64,000 nucleotides of DNA from Actinoplanes sp. N902-109 (GTDB taxonomy: Bacteria; Actinomycetota; Actinomycetes; Mycobacteriales; Micromonosporaceae). How positions within the stretch are numbered: the stretch's first letter is position 1; each line of letters starts with the position of its first letter. Below are positions 24,310 through 31,742 of this stretch, piece after piece. Below the pieces are notes generated by a model. That model saw only the letters and a program-made list of their open reading frames with translations. It searched no databases and was not told where the DNA came from. A program made the position numbers and the translations under genes. The stretch lies in assembly GCF_000389965.1 (NCBI RefSeq), contig NC_021191.1, forward strand, positions 7,813,501 through 7,877,500. Reading direction: 5' to 3'.

Positions 24310-24567
24310 TCAGTAGGCGTCGACGATGTCGACGCGGATGCCGCGCCCACCGATCGACCCGATGACCTGACGCAGCGCCTTGGCCGTGCGGCCGCCCCGC
24401 CCGATGACCGTTCCCAGGTCCTCGGGGTGGACGCGCACCTCGAGCCGCTTGCCGCGACGCGAGTCGACCATCCGCACCCGGACGTCGTCCGGGTTGTCGA
24501 CGATGCCCTTGACGAGGTGCTCCAGCGCGGGCCGGAGCGCCCCGTCAGCTCGCGTCGGCGCCGGCAC
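24310..24567 (-). CDS. khpA: KH-domain RNA-binding protein KhpA
   Basis: An 85-residue single-KH-domain protein. ALEHLVKGIVDNPDDVRV opens the fold and GTVIGRGGRTAKALRQV carries the GxxG RNA-binding loop; it ends GGRGIRVDIVDAY. In other bacteria KhpA with KhpB binds small and messenger RNAs and affects cell elongation. I place the start at GTG 24567, inside the end of rpsP and preceded by GAGGA; no ATG is available. The 23-bp overlap with rpsP implies coupling. Confidence 0.9.
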   Translation of the reverse strand: MPAPTRADGALRPALEHLVKGIVDNPDDVRVRMVDSRRGKRLEVRVHPEDLGTVIGRGGRTAKALRQVIGSIGGRGIRVDIVDAY

Positions 24568-25069
24568 CGGCCGGGTCCTCTGCGGTCTCGGCGACGGCCT
24601 CGCGGGTGGGCTCGGCCGGGTCGGCCTCGCGGGTCTGCTCCGGCTTGGCCTCGACGGCCTCCGGCGCGGCGGCGGGCTTGTCGCTCTTGGCCTTCTTGGG
24701 GGTGGACTTCGCCGGGGTCTCGGCAACGCCCGCGGCGGCCTTGGCCTCGGCCTCGTACGCAGCCTGGCGGTTGGCCTTCTCCGGGGCCACCAGCAGCGGC
24801 GGCGGGGCCGGCAGGCCCTTGAACTGCTGCCAGTCGCCGGTCTTCTCGAGGATGCGCTGCACGGCCTCGCTCGGCTGGGCGCCGACGGAGAGCCAGTACT
24901 GCACGCGCTCGCTCTTGACCTCGATCAGCGAGGGGTTCTGCTTGGGCTGGTAGATGCCCACGTACTCGATGGCACGGCCGTCGCGCTTGGTGCGCGAGTC
25001 GGCGACGACGATGCGGTACTGCGGGTTGCGGATCTTGCCCATCCGCAGGAGCCGGATCTTTACGGCCAC
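24545..25069 (-). CDS. rpsP: 30S ribosomal protein S16
   Basis: A 174-residue S16 starting at GTG 25069 (AVKIRLLRMGKIRNPQYRIV). The ribosomal domain fills the first 85-100 residues. The remaining 75 are an Ala/Glu/Lys/Pro-rich tail, as in other actinobacterial S16 proteins. It is the first gene of the rpsP-khpA-rimM-trmD operon. A leader hairpin (ACGTGGGT at 25092-25099 with 25111-25118) lies 23 bp before the start. The frame stays open upstream to 25465, but that part has no S16 homology. Confidence 0.97.
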   Translation of the reverse strand: MAVKIRLLRMGKIRNPQYRIVVADSRTKRDGRAIEYVGIYQPKQNPSLIEVKSERVQYWLSVGAQPSEAVQRILEKTGDWQQFKGLPAPPPLLVAPEKANRQAAYEAEAKAAAGVAETPAKSTPKKAKSDKPAAAPEAVEAKPEQTREADPAEPTREAVAETAEDPAGAGADAS

Positions 25070-25091
25070 GGTTGCTTCGCTCCAGGTGATG

Positions 25092-25118
25092 ACGTGGGTG
25101 AGCCGACGGAACCCACGT
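25092..25118 (-). promoter_or_regulatory. Leader hairpin upstream of rpsP
   Basis: ACGTGGGT and ACCCACGT form a perfect 8-bp inverted repeat with an 11-nt spacer in the 5' region of the rpsP operon. It may be an operator or an mRNA structure; the sequence alone does not decide. Confidence 0.4.
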
Positions 25119-25245
25119 GGGGATGCGGGACCGATGTCTCGTGGACTGGCGACGCGAGAAGGGTTAGAGGGCGCCTCTCGCATGCCGGATACCAGTCGTC
25201 CATTCTGCCAGACGAACGACGGCAGCTCCCAATCGGGCCGGGAAC

Positions 25246-25896
25246 TCAGCGGACCACCGGCCGGTCCCACCCCGGCGGCAGCGAATCGGGGGTCACCCAG
25301 GCCGGATCGGGCACGAAATCGGTCCAGGTGCCGTCGAACGGGAACTCGCCCGCCTCGATCAGCTTGATCACCCGCCGGCCCTCGGCCCACACCGCGGCCT
25401 CGTCGGGCACCCAGTAGTGCTCGGGGAACGCCAGCCGCTCGGCGAACTCGTCCTCGTCCTTCCACTGCCAGGAGCGGTCCGGGAACACGTCGATGTCCAG
25501 GTCCTGGTCGACCACGTCGACCCCGGCCGGCGCACCGTCGGACCAGCGCCGGGCGCGCTCCTCGAGGTTGACGTACCAGTTCCGGAAGGTGCCGCGATCA
25601 TCGCGGAAGAACCAGACCGAATGGTCGGCCTCCGGCGGGAAGAACAGCAGGATGCCGGGTCCCTGCCACGGCTTCGCCACCATCGTGTACGAGGACCGCA
25701 CCCACTCCGCGAACGGCATGGCCCGGGTGTCCCGGCCGTCCTCGGTGACCTCGCTCATCCCCGGCGTGCCACGCTCCATCCAGAGCAGCAGCCCCCGCTC
25801 GTCGTCCGACACCACCCGCACCGGCCGGACGAACGCGAGGCGCCCCCGGCGGGTGTTGCGGTGGAGCACGATCTGTCCCGGGGTGAACCGCACCAT
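25246..25896 (-). CDS. DUF402 domain protein
   Basis: A 216-residue protein from ATG 25896 (VRFTPGQIVLHRNTRRGRL follows). The centre has the DUF402 pattern: SVWFFRDDRGTFRNWYVNLEE followed by DVVDQDLDIDVFPD and WKDEDEFAERL, with conserved Asp/Glu residues that could bind a divalent metal. DUF402 proteins include nucleoside di- and triphosphate phosphatases such as Ntdp. The role here is inferred only from the fold. It is divergent from the ECF sigma gene, with 67 bp between the two starts. Confidence 0.85.
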   Translation of the reverse strand: MVRFTPGQIVLHRNTRRGRLAFVRPVRVVSDDERGLLLWMERGTPGMSEVTEDGRDTRAMPFAEWVRSSYTMVAKPWQGPGILLFFPPEADHSVWFFRDDRGTFRNWYVNLEERARRWSDGAPAGVDVVDQDLDIDVFPDRSWQWKDEDEFAERLAFPEHYWVPDEAAVWAEGRRVIKLIEAGEFPFDGTWTDFVPDPAWVTPDSLPPGWDRPVVR

Positions 25897-25914
25897 GGTT
25901 CTGATCCTAATGAC

Positions 25915-25942
25915 GCAACCTGTCCGGCGGGCATCCCGTGTC
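25915..25942 (+). promoter_or_regulatory. Candidate ECF-type promoter of the sigma-factor operon
   Basis: GCAACC at 25915-25920 and CGTGTC at 25937-25942, spaced 16 bp, fit the AAC...CGT pattern of ECF promoters. The likely start site lies near 25950, about 14 bases before the ATG, with GGAGGGCGG between. It would allow autoregulation by the encoded sigma factor. Confidence 0.5.
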
Positions 25943-25963
25943 TCTTGGCGGAGGGCGGTGCAC

Positions 25964-26473
25964 ATGACGGAATCCCGGGCGGACGCTTTCGACACCTTCT
26001 ACCGCGACACAGCACGCCGGTTGACGCGCTACGCATACGGCTTGACTGGTGACCCGGGCGAGGCGCAGGACCTCGTCCAGGAGGCGTACGCGCGGGCCTG
26101 GCAGCGCTGGCGCCGGTTGGCCGGCTACGACGACCCGGAGGCCTGGCTGCGGCTGGTGGTCAACCGGCTGTCGTCGGACCGCTGGCGCCGGATCGGGGTA
26201 CGCCGGGCCCGGGCCGCCGCCACTGCCGCGGCACCTCCGGTGGCACCACCCTCGGAGAACACCGTGCTGCTGGTCGGCGCGATGCGCACGCTGCCGGCCG
26301 ACCAGCGGCGTGCCCTCGCGCTGCACTACCTGCTGGACCGGTCGGTGGCCGACGTCGCCGCCGAGCTGGGTGTCGCCGAGGGCACGGTCAAGTCCTGGCT
26401 GTCGCGGGGCCGCACCGCGCTGGCCGCCGCCCTGTCCCCCGTCGTCGCGCAAGGAGCCCGTGATGCCCGCTGA
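25964..26473 (+). CDS. ECF RNA polymerase sigma factor (SigE family)
   Basis: A 169-residue group 4 sigma factor. Region 2 spans about residues 5-80 (LTGDPGEAQDLVQEAYARAWQRW, NRLSSDRWRR). Region 4 spans about 105-155 (TLPADQRRALALHYL, VAAELGVAEGTVKSWLSRGRTAL), joined by an Ala/Pro linker. The YAYGLTGD segment and length match the SigE-like family common in actinomycetes. The next gene overlaps by 11 bp and encodes a membrane protein with a short cytoplasmic N-terminus, a likely sigma regulator. Confidence 0.92.
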   Translation: MTESRADAFDTFYRDTARRLTRYAYGLTGDPGEAQDLVQEAYARAWQRWRRLAGYDDPEAWLRLVVNRLSSDRWRRIGVRRARAAATAAAPPVAPPSENTVLLVGAMRTLPADQRRALALHYLLDRSVADVAAELGVAEGTVKSWLSRGRTALAAALSPVVAQGARDAR

Positions 26474-27890
26474 CCTCGACACGATCTTCGACCGGCTGCG
26501 CGCGGAGGCCGACGCCGTCCCGCTGAACCCGCCCACGGCCGCCCGCCGCCGGGGCACGAAGCGCACCCAGGCCCGCGCGACGATCGCGACCGCGCTGGCC
26601 GTCTGCCTGGTCGGCGGGGGCGGTGCCTGGCTGCTCAAGCCGGACGGCCCGGCCAAGCCGGCGCCTGCCGCCCCGGCCACCGCCCGCGCGTTGCCGGAGA
26701 TCGGCACCCCCATCGGGTACGGCGGGAAGGCGGTCGCAGCCGTCTCCGCGATCGCCACCGCCGGCGCGTACACGCTCTGGCAGGCCGAGGACGGCACGAT
26801 CCGGTTCTTCGAGACCCGCCTGGACCGCCCGGCCGCCGCCACCTCGCGGGTCACGCCGGTCCGCGGCGACCTGGACGGTGCCGTGGTGCTCGGCGGCTCG
26901 CTGGTGGTCGGGGTCCGCGTGACCACCGGCTACCGGGTCTACGGGCTGGACCCGGCGAAGGGCACCACGCGCTGGACGGTCGACGTGGCCTCCCCCGCCG
27001 ACCTGGTGCTGTTCGAGAAGGTGGTGATCGCCCGCGACGAGCGGACCGGCCGGGTCACCGGCATCGACGCGAACACCGGCAAGACGTCCTGGACCGCGCC
27101 CACCGATCCGGGCACACCACTGCTCTCGATGTCGGCGCCGGAGCCGCCGGCGCGGGCCGGATCCGGCTCGCTCCCGCTTATCCAGCCGCGCATCACCGAC
27201 CGGGGCGACCCGGCCGGGAGCATCGTCACCCTCGCCGGCAACAGCATCGTGGTCCGCCTCCCGGACACCGGCAAGCAGCAGTACACCCTGCCCAGCACCG
27301 GGTTCGGGGTGGTGAACCTCGCGCACGACGGGCGGCTGTTCACCGCGGCGACCGTCGCCGGTCAGGACGAGGTCGCCATGACGCCGTTCACCGGCCCGGA
27401 CGCGGCCCGGGTGCTGCACGCCTTCGGGCCGGGCCGGATCGTCACCGCCATGGTCGGCTGCGGTACGGGCCGGGTGTGCGTGGCCGACGCCGAGCCCACC
27501 GGCGCCGATGCCCGGGTGACCATGCTCGACTACACCGTGGTGTACGGCCGCGAGACGGTGTGGTCGCAACCCGCGCCCGGCAAGGTGACCCAGCTGCAAC
27601 GGCCGCTGCTCGGTGGCGGCCTGATCGCGGTCACCGACGGGGGAACCGCGGTCTACGGCCTGGCGAAGGGTGCGCTGCTGGCGACCGGGCACGGCCAGGT
27701 CGCCCGGCAGGACGACCGCAAGGTGGTGGTGGTGGTGAACGGCCAGGTCACCCAGATCCGGATCCCCGGCGGGGAGCGCGAGGTCCTGGGCCGCCTCCCG
27801 GTGCCGGGCAACGGTTGCGTGGTGGTGCCGGACCGGCTGATCTGCCCGGGCACCGAAGCGCTGCGGATGTTCCGGATCCCGATGGGCTAG
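26463..27890 (+). CDS. Membrane-anchored PQQ-type beta-propeller protein, putative sigma regulator
   Basis: A 475-residue protein. About 40 residues (LDTIFDRLRAEAD and a basic RRRGTKRTQAR) precede a single TM (about 40-60). A large extracytoplasmic domain of PQQ-like blades follows, with recurring V-Y-G-L-D...G-x-x-R-W and GIDANTGKTSW units, and cysteines near the C-terminus (GCGTGRVC, NGC, LIC). The short N-terminus resembles that of proteins encoded after SigE-family sigma genes. A role in sensing an external signal and binding the sigma factor is inferred. The start overlaps the sigma gene, and the stop shares a CTAG with the convergent amidohydrolase. Confidence 0.75.
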   Translation: MPADLDTIFDRLRAEADAVPLNPPTAARRRGTKRTQARATIATALAVCLVGGGGAWLLKPDGPAKPAPAAPATARALPEIGTPIGYGGKAVAAVSAIATAGAYTLWQAEDGTIRFFETRLDRPAAATSRVTPVRGDLDGAVVLGGSLVVGVRVTTGYRVYGLDPAKGTTRWTVDVASPADLVLFEKVVIARDERTGRVTGIDANTGKTSWTAPTDPGTPLLSMSAPEPPARAGSGSLPLIQPRITDRGDPAGSIVTLAGNSIVVRLPDTGKQQYTLPSTGFGVVNLAHDGRLFTAATVAGQDEVAMTPFTGPDAARVLHAFGPGRIVTAMVGCGTGRVCVADAEPTGADARVTMLDYTVVYGRETVWSQPAPGKVTQLQRPLLGGGLIAVTDGGTAVYGLAKGALLATGHGQVARQDDRKVVVVVNGQVTQIRIPGGEREVLGRLPVPGNGCVVVPDRLICPGTEALRMFRIPMG

Positions 27891-28963
27891 CGGACGATGC
27901 GGCCCTTCAGCACGATCCGCTGGGGGGCCCGCACCACCCGCAGATCCCTGCGCGGATCGTCGGCGTAGACCACCAGATCGGCCGGCCCACCCTCGACCAG
28001 CCCCGGGAAGCCCAGCCACTCACGCGCCCGCCACGACGCCGCCGCGAGCACGTCGACCGCGGGGATGCCGGCCTCGTGCAGCAGCAGCATCTCCTCGGCG
28101 GCCAACCCGTGCCGGATGCTGCCACCGGCGTCCGTACCGACATAGACCGGTACGCCTGCCTCGTGGGCGGCCACCACCACATCCGGGAACCGGTCGCGCA
28201 GCGCGAGCATGTGGTCGGCGTACCCGGGAAACTTGGCTCTGGCTTGATCGGCGATCTTCCCGAACGTCCGGATGTTGATCATCGTGGGCACCAGCGCGGT
28301 CCCCCGCCGGGCCATCTCGTCGATCAGGTCGAGCGACAACCCGGTGCCGTGCTCCACGGAGTCGACCCCGGCCCGGACCATCGCAGCCACGCCCTCCTCG
28401 GAGAACGTGTGCACCGCGGCCCGCGCCCCGGCAGCATGCGCGGCCTCGACCGCGGCGGTCATCGTGGCCGCATCCCAGGACGGCGCGAGATCCCCGACGG
28501 ACCGGTCGATCCAGTCGCCCACCAGCTTCACCCAGCCGGTCCCGGCCTTCGCCTGCGCGGTCACCGTCTCAGCGACCCGCTCGGCCGCCACCTCGATCCC
28601 GATGTCCCGCAGATAGCGCCGCGGCGACGCCACATGCCGTCCCGCCCGCACCAGCCGCGGCATCTCCGGATCATCGTCCAGCTCCGCATACGGGTACGGC
28701 GACCCGGCATCCCGAATCGTCAGCACCCCCGCGGCCCGGTCCTGCAGCGCAAGCTCCCGAGCCTCGGCAACGCTCTCGACCGCCGCCGCGCCGTAACGGA
28801 TCCCCGGATGGCAGTGCGCATCGACCAGACCCGGCAGAATCCACCCGCCGTCGCTGACGGTCTCGGCATCCCGGACGGGCTCGAACGTCACCCGATCCCC
28901 GACCATCCAGAACTCCCGGACCTCGCCCTCCGGCAGGACCACCCCACGCACATGCAAAGCCAT
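27887..28963 (-). CDS. Amidohydrolase family protein (imidazolonepropionase-like)
   Basis: A 358-residue metal-dependent hydrolase of the amidohydrolase superfamily. LPGLVDAHCHPGIRYG carries the H-x-H metal ligands, AAVHTFSEEGV and VEHGTG the two later histidines, and YVGTDAGG the catalytic aspartate. A composite beta-sandwich is formed by both ends (last segment VLKGRIV). The N-C bond it hydrolyses is unknown. The TAG stop overlaps the TAG of the convergent beta-propeller gene within one CTAG. Confidence 0.9.
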   Translation of the reverse strand: MALHVRGVVLPEGEVREFWMVGDRVTFEPVRDAETVSDGGWILPGLVDAHCHPGIRYGAAAVESVAEARELALQDRAAGVLTIRDAGSPYPYAELDDDPEMPRLVRAGRHVASPRRYLRDIGIEVAAERVAETVTAQAKAGTGWVKLVGDWIDRSVGDLAPSWDAATMTAAVEAAHAAGARAAVHTFSEEGVAAMVRAGVDSVEHGTGLSLDLIDEMARRGTALVPTMINIRTFGKIADQARAKFPGYADHMLALRDRFPDVVVAAHEAGVPVYVGTDAGGSIRHGLAAEEMLLLHEAGIPAVDVLAAASWRAREWLGFPGLVEGGPADLVVYADDPRRDLRVVRAPQRIVLKGRIVR

Positions 28964-28972
28964 GCGTCAGTC

Positions 28973-29614
28973 CTACCCGATCTCGCCGGCCCCTTCGAGC
29001 ATTGCCCGACGCCGTGCGGTCAGAGCGGGGAGATCGATTCTCACCGGGAAGGGCACCTCGGTCTCGAACACTCCCCGGGTGCTACCGACATCCTTGTACC
29101 TGCCGTCGGGACGACGGAGGTGTTGAGTAAGGGTGATCCCTTCGGGAAACAGCGGGTCGACGAGCCAGTAATGCTCAATGCCAGCAGCCGCGTAGGACTC
29201 AGCCTTCGCATGCAGGTCCCCTATCCGGTTGCTCGGTGAGATCACCTCCACCGCCAGGAGCACTCCGGTCACCGGAACCGGCGTCTTGTTCGCACAAGAC
29301 CTGTTGACCACAACGACATCGGGCCGGGGCTCGTTACGTGCATCGATCTCCAGGGAGAGATCCGTGAAGACCAGGTAAGCGGGGGGACAACCGGCTTCGA
29401 GAGCAAGCAGGATCCGGACACCGATGTCCTGATGGATGCCGGTAGGTGAGGGCAAGATCAGCCTTCCGTCGATCAACTCGTAGTTGAGATCTTCGGGAAG
29501 GCGCGCCAGGTCGTCGACGGTCCAGTCCTGCTTGCCGAACAGGGCTTCGCGGTAGATGTCGCGGTGGGGCAGCACGTCGTCGGTCACGTCCAGGTGGCAC
29601 AGGGCGGCAGTCAT
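28973..29614 (-). CDS. Uma2 family endonuclease-fold protein
   Basis: A 213-residue protein from ATG 29614, fixed by GGGGAGGAA five bases before it. The Uma2 (DUF820) core is visible: LPEDLNYELIDGRLI, ARNEPRPDVVVV (the catalytic Asp) and LLAVEVISPSNR (E-x-x-S, completing a PD-(D/E)xK-like site), then YAAAGIEHYWLVDP. These genes are abundant in actinomycetes and cyanobacteria; their biological role is unclear. It lies 9 bp upstream of the amidohydrolase gene on the same strand. Confidence 0.88.
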   Translation of the reverse strand: MTAALCHLDVTDDVLPHRDIYREALFGKQDWTVDDLARLPEDLNYELIDGRLILPSPTGIHQDIGVRILLALEAGCPPAYLVFTDLSLEIDARNEPRPDVVVVNRSCANKTPVPVTGVLLAVEVISPSNRIGDLHAKAESYAAAGIEHYWLVDPLFPEGITLTQHLRRPDGRYKDVGSTRGVFETEVPFPVRIDLPALTARRRAMLEGAGEIG

Positions 29615-29691
29615 CGATTCCTCCCCAGAAGGATGCGGACTGCCGCCTAAGCTACTTGACTCACGACCACTTGTCATGCGACTAAAGTCTA

Positions 29692-31245
29692 TTACTTGTC
29701 GTCGTCGCGCTTGGGGTTGCTGAGCTTGTTGAAGTCGAGCTTGGGGAGCTTGAAGCCGGGCGGGAGGCCCTGACCGCCGGCCAGTGCGCTGGGGTCGAGG
29801 CCCGGGGGCAGCTGGGGCATGCCACCGGGGAAGCCCGCGGGCATCCCGGCGCCGCCGACCCGGGGGCGGTTGCCGCCCTTGGTGCCCTTGCGCTTGTTCT
29901 TCGGGCTCTTGGTGGCCTTGCGCCGGCCGCCGGGCAGGCCCATCATGCCGCTCATCTGCTTCATCATCTTCTGCGCTTCGGTGAAGCGGTTGAGCAGCTG
30001 GTTGACGTCCATCACGGTGACGCCGGAGCCGCGGGCGATGCGGGCGCGGCGGGAGCCGTTGATGATCTTCGGATTGGTGCGCTCGCCCGGGGTCATCGAG
30101 CGGATGATCGCCGTGACCCGGTCGAAGTGGCTGTCGTCGAGCTCGGCCAGCTGGTCCTTCATCTGGCCCATGCCGGGCATCATGCCGAGGATGTTGGCGA
30201 TCGGGCCCATCCGGCGCACGGCGATGAGCTGGTCGAGGAAGTCCTCCAGGGTGAACTGCTCGCCACCGAGCAGCTTGGAGGTCATCTTCTCCTTCTGATC
30301 CTCGTCGAAGGCCTGCTCGGCCTGCTCGATGAGGGTCAGCACGTCGCCCATGCCGAGGATCCGGCTGGCCATCCGGTCGGGGTGGAAGACGTCGAAGTCC
30401 TCGAGCTTCTCGCCCGTGGACGCGAACAGGATGGGCTCGCCGGTGACATGGCGGACGGACAGGGCCGCACCACCGCGGGCATCGCCGTCGAGCTTGGAGA
30501 GCACCACGCCGGTGATGCCGACGCCGTCGCGGAACGCCTCGGCCGTGCTGACCGCGTCCTGACCGACCATGGCGTCGATGACGAAGATGGTCTCGTCGGG
30601 GTCGACCGCGTCGCGGATGTCGCAGGCCTGCTGCATCATCTCGGCGTCGATGCCGAGGCGGCCGGCGGTGTCGACGATGACGATGTCCTTCGCCGTCCGC
30701 TTGGCGTGCTCGATGGAGTCCTTGGCCACCTGCACCGGATCACCGACGCCGTTGCCGGGCTCGGGGGCGTAGACGTCGACGCCGGCCCGGCCCGCGAGCA
30801 CCTGCAGCTGGTTGACCGCGTTGGGGCGCTGGAGGTCGGCCGCGACCAGCAGCGGCTGGTGGCCCTGACCCTTGAGCCAGCGGGACAGCTTGCCGGCCAG
30901 CGTCGTCTTGCCCGAACCCTGCAGACCGGCCAGCATGATCACGGTCGGCGGCTGCTTGGCGAACTGCAGCCGGCGCCCCTCGCCGCCGAGGACCGCGATG
31001 AGCTCCTCGTGCACGATCTTGATGATCTGCTGGGCCGGGTTGAGCGCCTGGGAGACCTCGGCGCCACGGGCGCGTTCCTTGAGGTTCGCGATGAATGACT
31101 TGACGACCGGCAGCGCGACATCGGCCTCCAGCAGGGCGAGACGGATCTCGCGTGCGGTGGCATCGATGTCGGCGTCGGTCAGCTTGCCCTTGCCCCGGAG
31201 CTTGGTGAAGATTCCGGAGAGGCGGTCACTCAGGTTATCGAACAC
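29692..31245 (-). CDS. ffh: Signal recognition particle protein Ffh
   Basis: A 517-residue SRP GTPase that targets membrane proteins to FtsY. The N domain covers about residues 1-95. The G domain has its P-loop in GLQGSGKTT near residue 110, VDTAGRLGID, and TKLDG (read here as SKLDGDARGG). The M domain includes a Met-rich segment (NILGMMPGMGQMKDQL, later EAQKMMKQMSGMMG) and the conserved RRARIARGSG. A Gly/Pro/Met-rich tail follows. A 79-residue membrane protein gene lies 30 bp upstream on the same strand. Confidence 0.98.
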   Translation of the reverse strand: MFDNLSDRLSGIFTKLRGKGKLTDADIDATAREIRLALLEADVALPVVKSFIANLKERARGAEVSQALNPAQQIIKIVHEELIAVLGGEGRRLQFAKQPPTVIMLAGLQGSGKTTLAGKLSRWLKGQGHQPLLVAADLQRPNAVNQLQVLAGRAGVDVYAPEPGNGVGDPVQVAKDSIEHAKRTAKDIVIVDTAGRLGIDAEMMQQACDIRDAVDPDETIFVIDAMVGQDAVSTAEAFRDGVGITGVVLSKLDGDARGGAALSVRHVTGEPILFASTGEKLEDFDVFHPDRMASRILGMGDVLTLIEQAEQAFDEDQKEKMTSKLLGGEQFTLEDFLDQLIAVRRMGPIANILGMMPGMGQMKDQLAELDDSHFDRVTAIIRSMTPGERTNPKIINGSRRARIARGSGVTVMDVNQLLNRFTEAQKMMKQMSGMMGLPGGRRKATKSPKNKRKGTKGGNRPRVGGAGMPAGFPGGMPQLPPGLDPSALAGGQGLPPGFKLPKLDFNKLSNPKRDDDK

Positions 31246-31275
31246 GTCAGCAAGCCTACTTGCCCGTGCGAACGC

Positions 31276-31515
31276 TTACCGGTTGCGCATCCGGTACGTC
31301 TTCTGGGCCGCCTCGATCCGCCGCTGGGTGCGGGTGCCGGGCGCGAGCCCCTTCTTGGCCTTGCCGTACAGGTAGACGCCGCCACCGACGACGATCGCGC
31401 CCACGATCAGGTAGGCGAGCGCGCCGACGAGCCAGTGCAGCACCGACACCGCGATCCAGCCGACGACGATCACCCCGGCCACCATCGCGACCAGATATGC
31501 CACTGCCTTGCCCAT
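31276..31515 (-). CDS. Small two-TM membrane protein
   Basis: A 79-residue protein with two hydrophobic segments (about residues 4-25 and 30-50) and a basic C-terminus (KAKKGLAPGTRTQRRIEAAQKTYRMRNR). ATG 31515 follows a GGGGGA-rich ribosome binding site. I do not recognise a named family. Its position 30 bp upstream of ffh suggests co-transcription, but no function is implied by the sequence. Confidence 0.7.
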   Translation of the reverse strand: MGKAVAYLVAMVAGVIVVGWIAVSVLHWLVGALAYLIVGAIVVGGGVYLYGKAKKGLAPGTRTQRRIEAAQKTYRMRNR

Positions 31516-31695
31516 GTCATTCCCCCTCGAACGGCTCCCCCCAGCATGCGCCGACCGCGCAACAGAGCACATCAGGGCGCCCCCGTAGGGGTGGGCGCCG
31601 GCCGTTCCCGCCCGGCACAACAGCAAATCGCGTATACCGCAGATATCAGATGTTATCGACCGCAACCTCCCGGATGCCCCGGCCGTTGAGGCACA

Positions 31696-31715
31696 GGAAC
31701 CGCGGCCGAGGTTCC
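31696..31715. promoter_or_regulatory. Inverted repeat GGAACC-N8-GGTTCC upstream of the Stealth operon
   Basis: A perfect 6-bp inverted repeat with an 8-bp spacer, ending 27 bp before the GTG start of the Stealth gene. Spacing and symmetry fit a dimeric repressor site, though a leader hairpin is possible. An AT-richer stretch (about 31625-31665) just upstream may hold the promoter. Confidence 0.45.
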
Positions 31716-31742
31716 GACGACATCCGGCGGAAGGACGAGTTC

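Noticed and set aside
24545..25465. A 306-codon version of rpsP
   Set aside because: S16 starts at GTG 25069; the upstream part has no homology and runs into the DUF402 gene.
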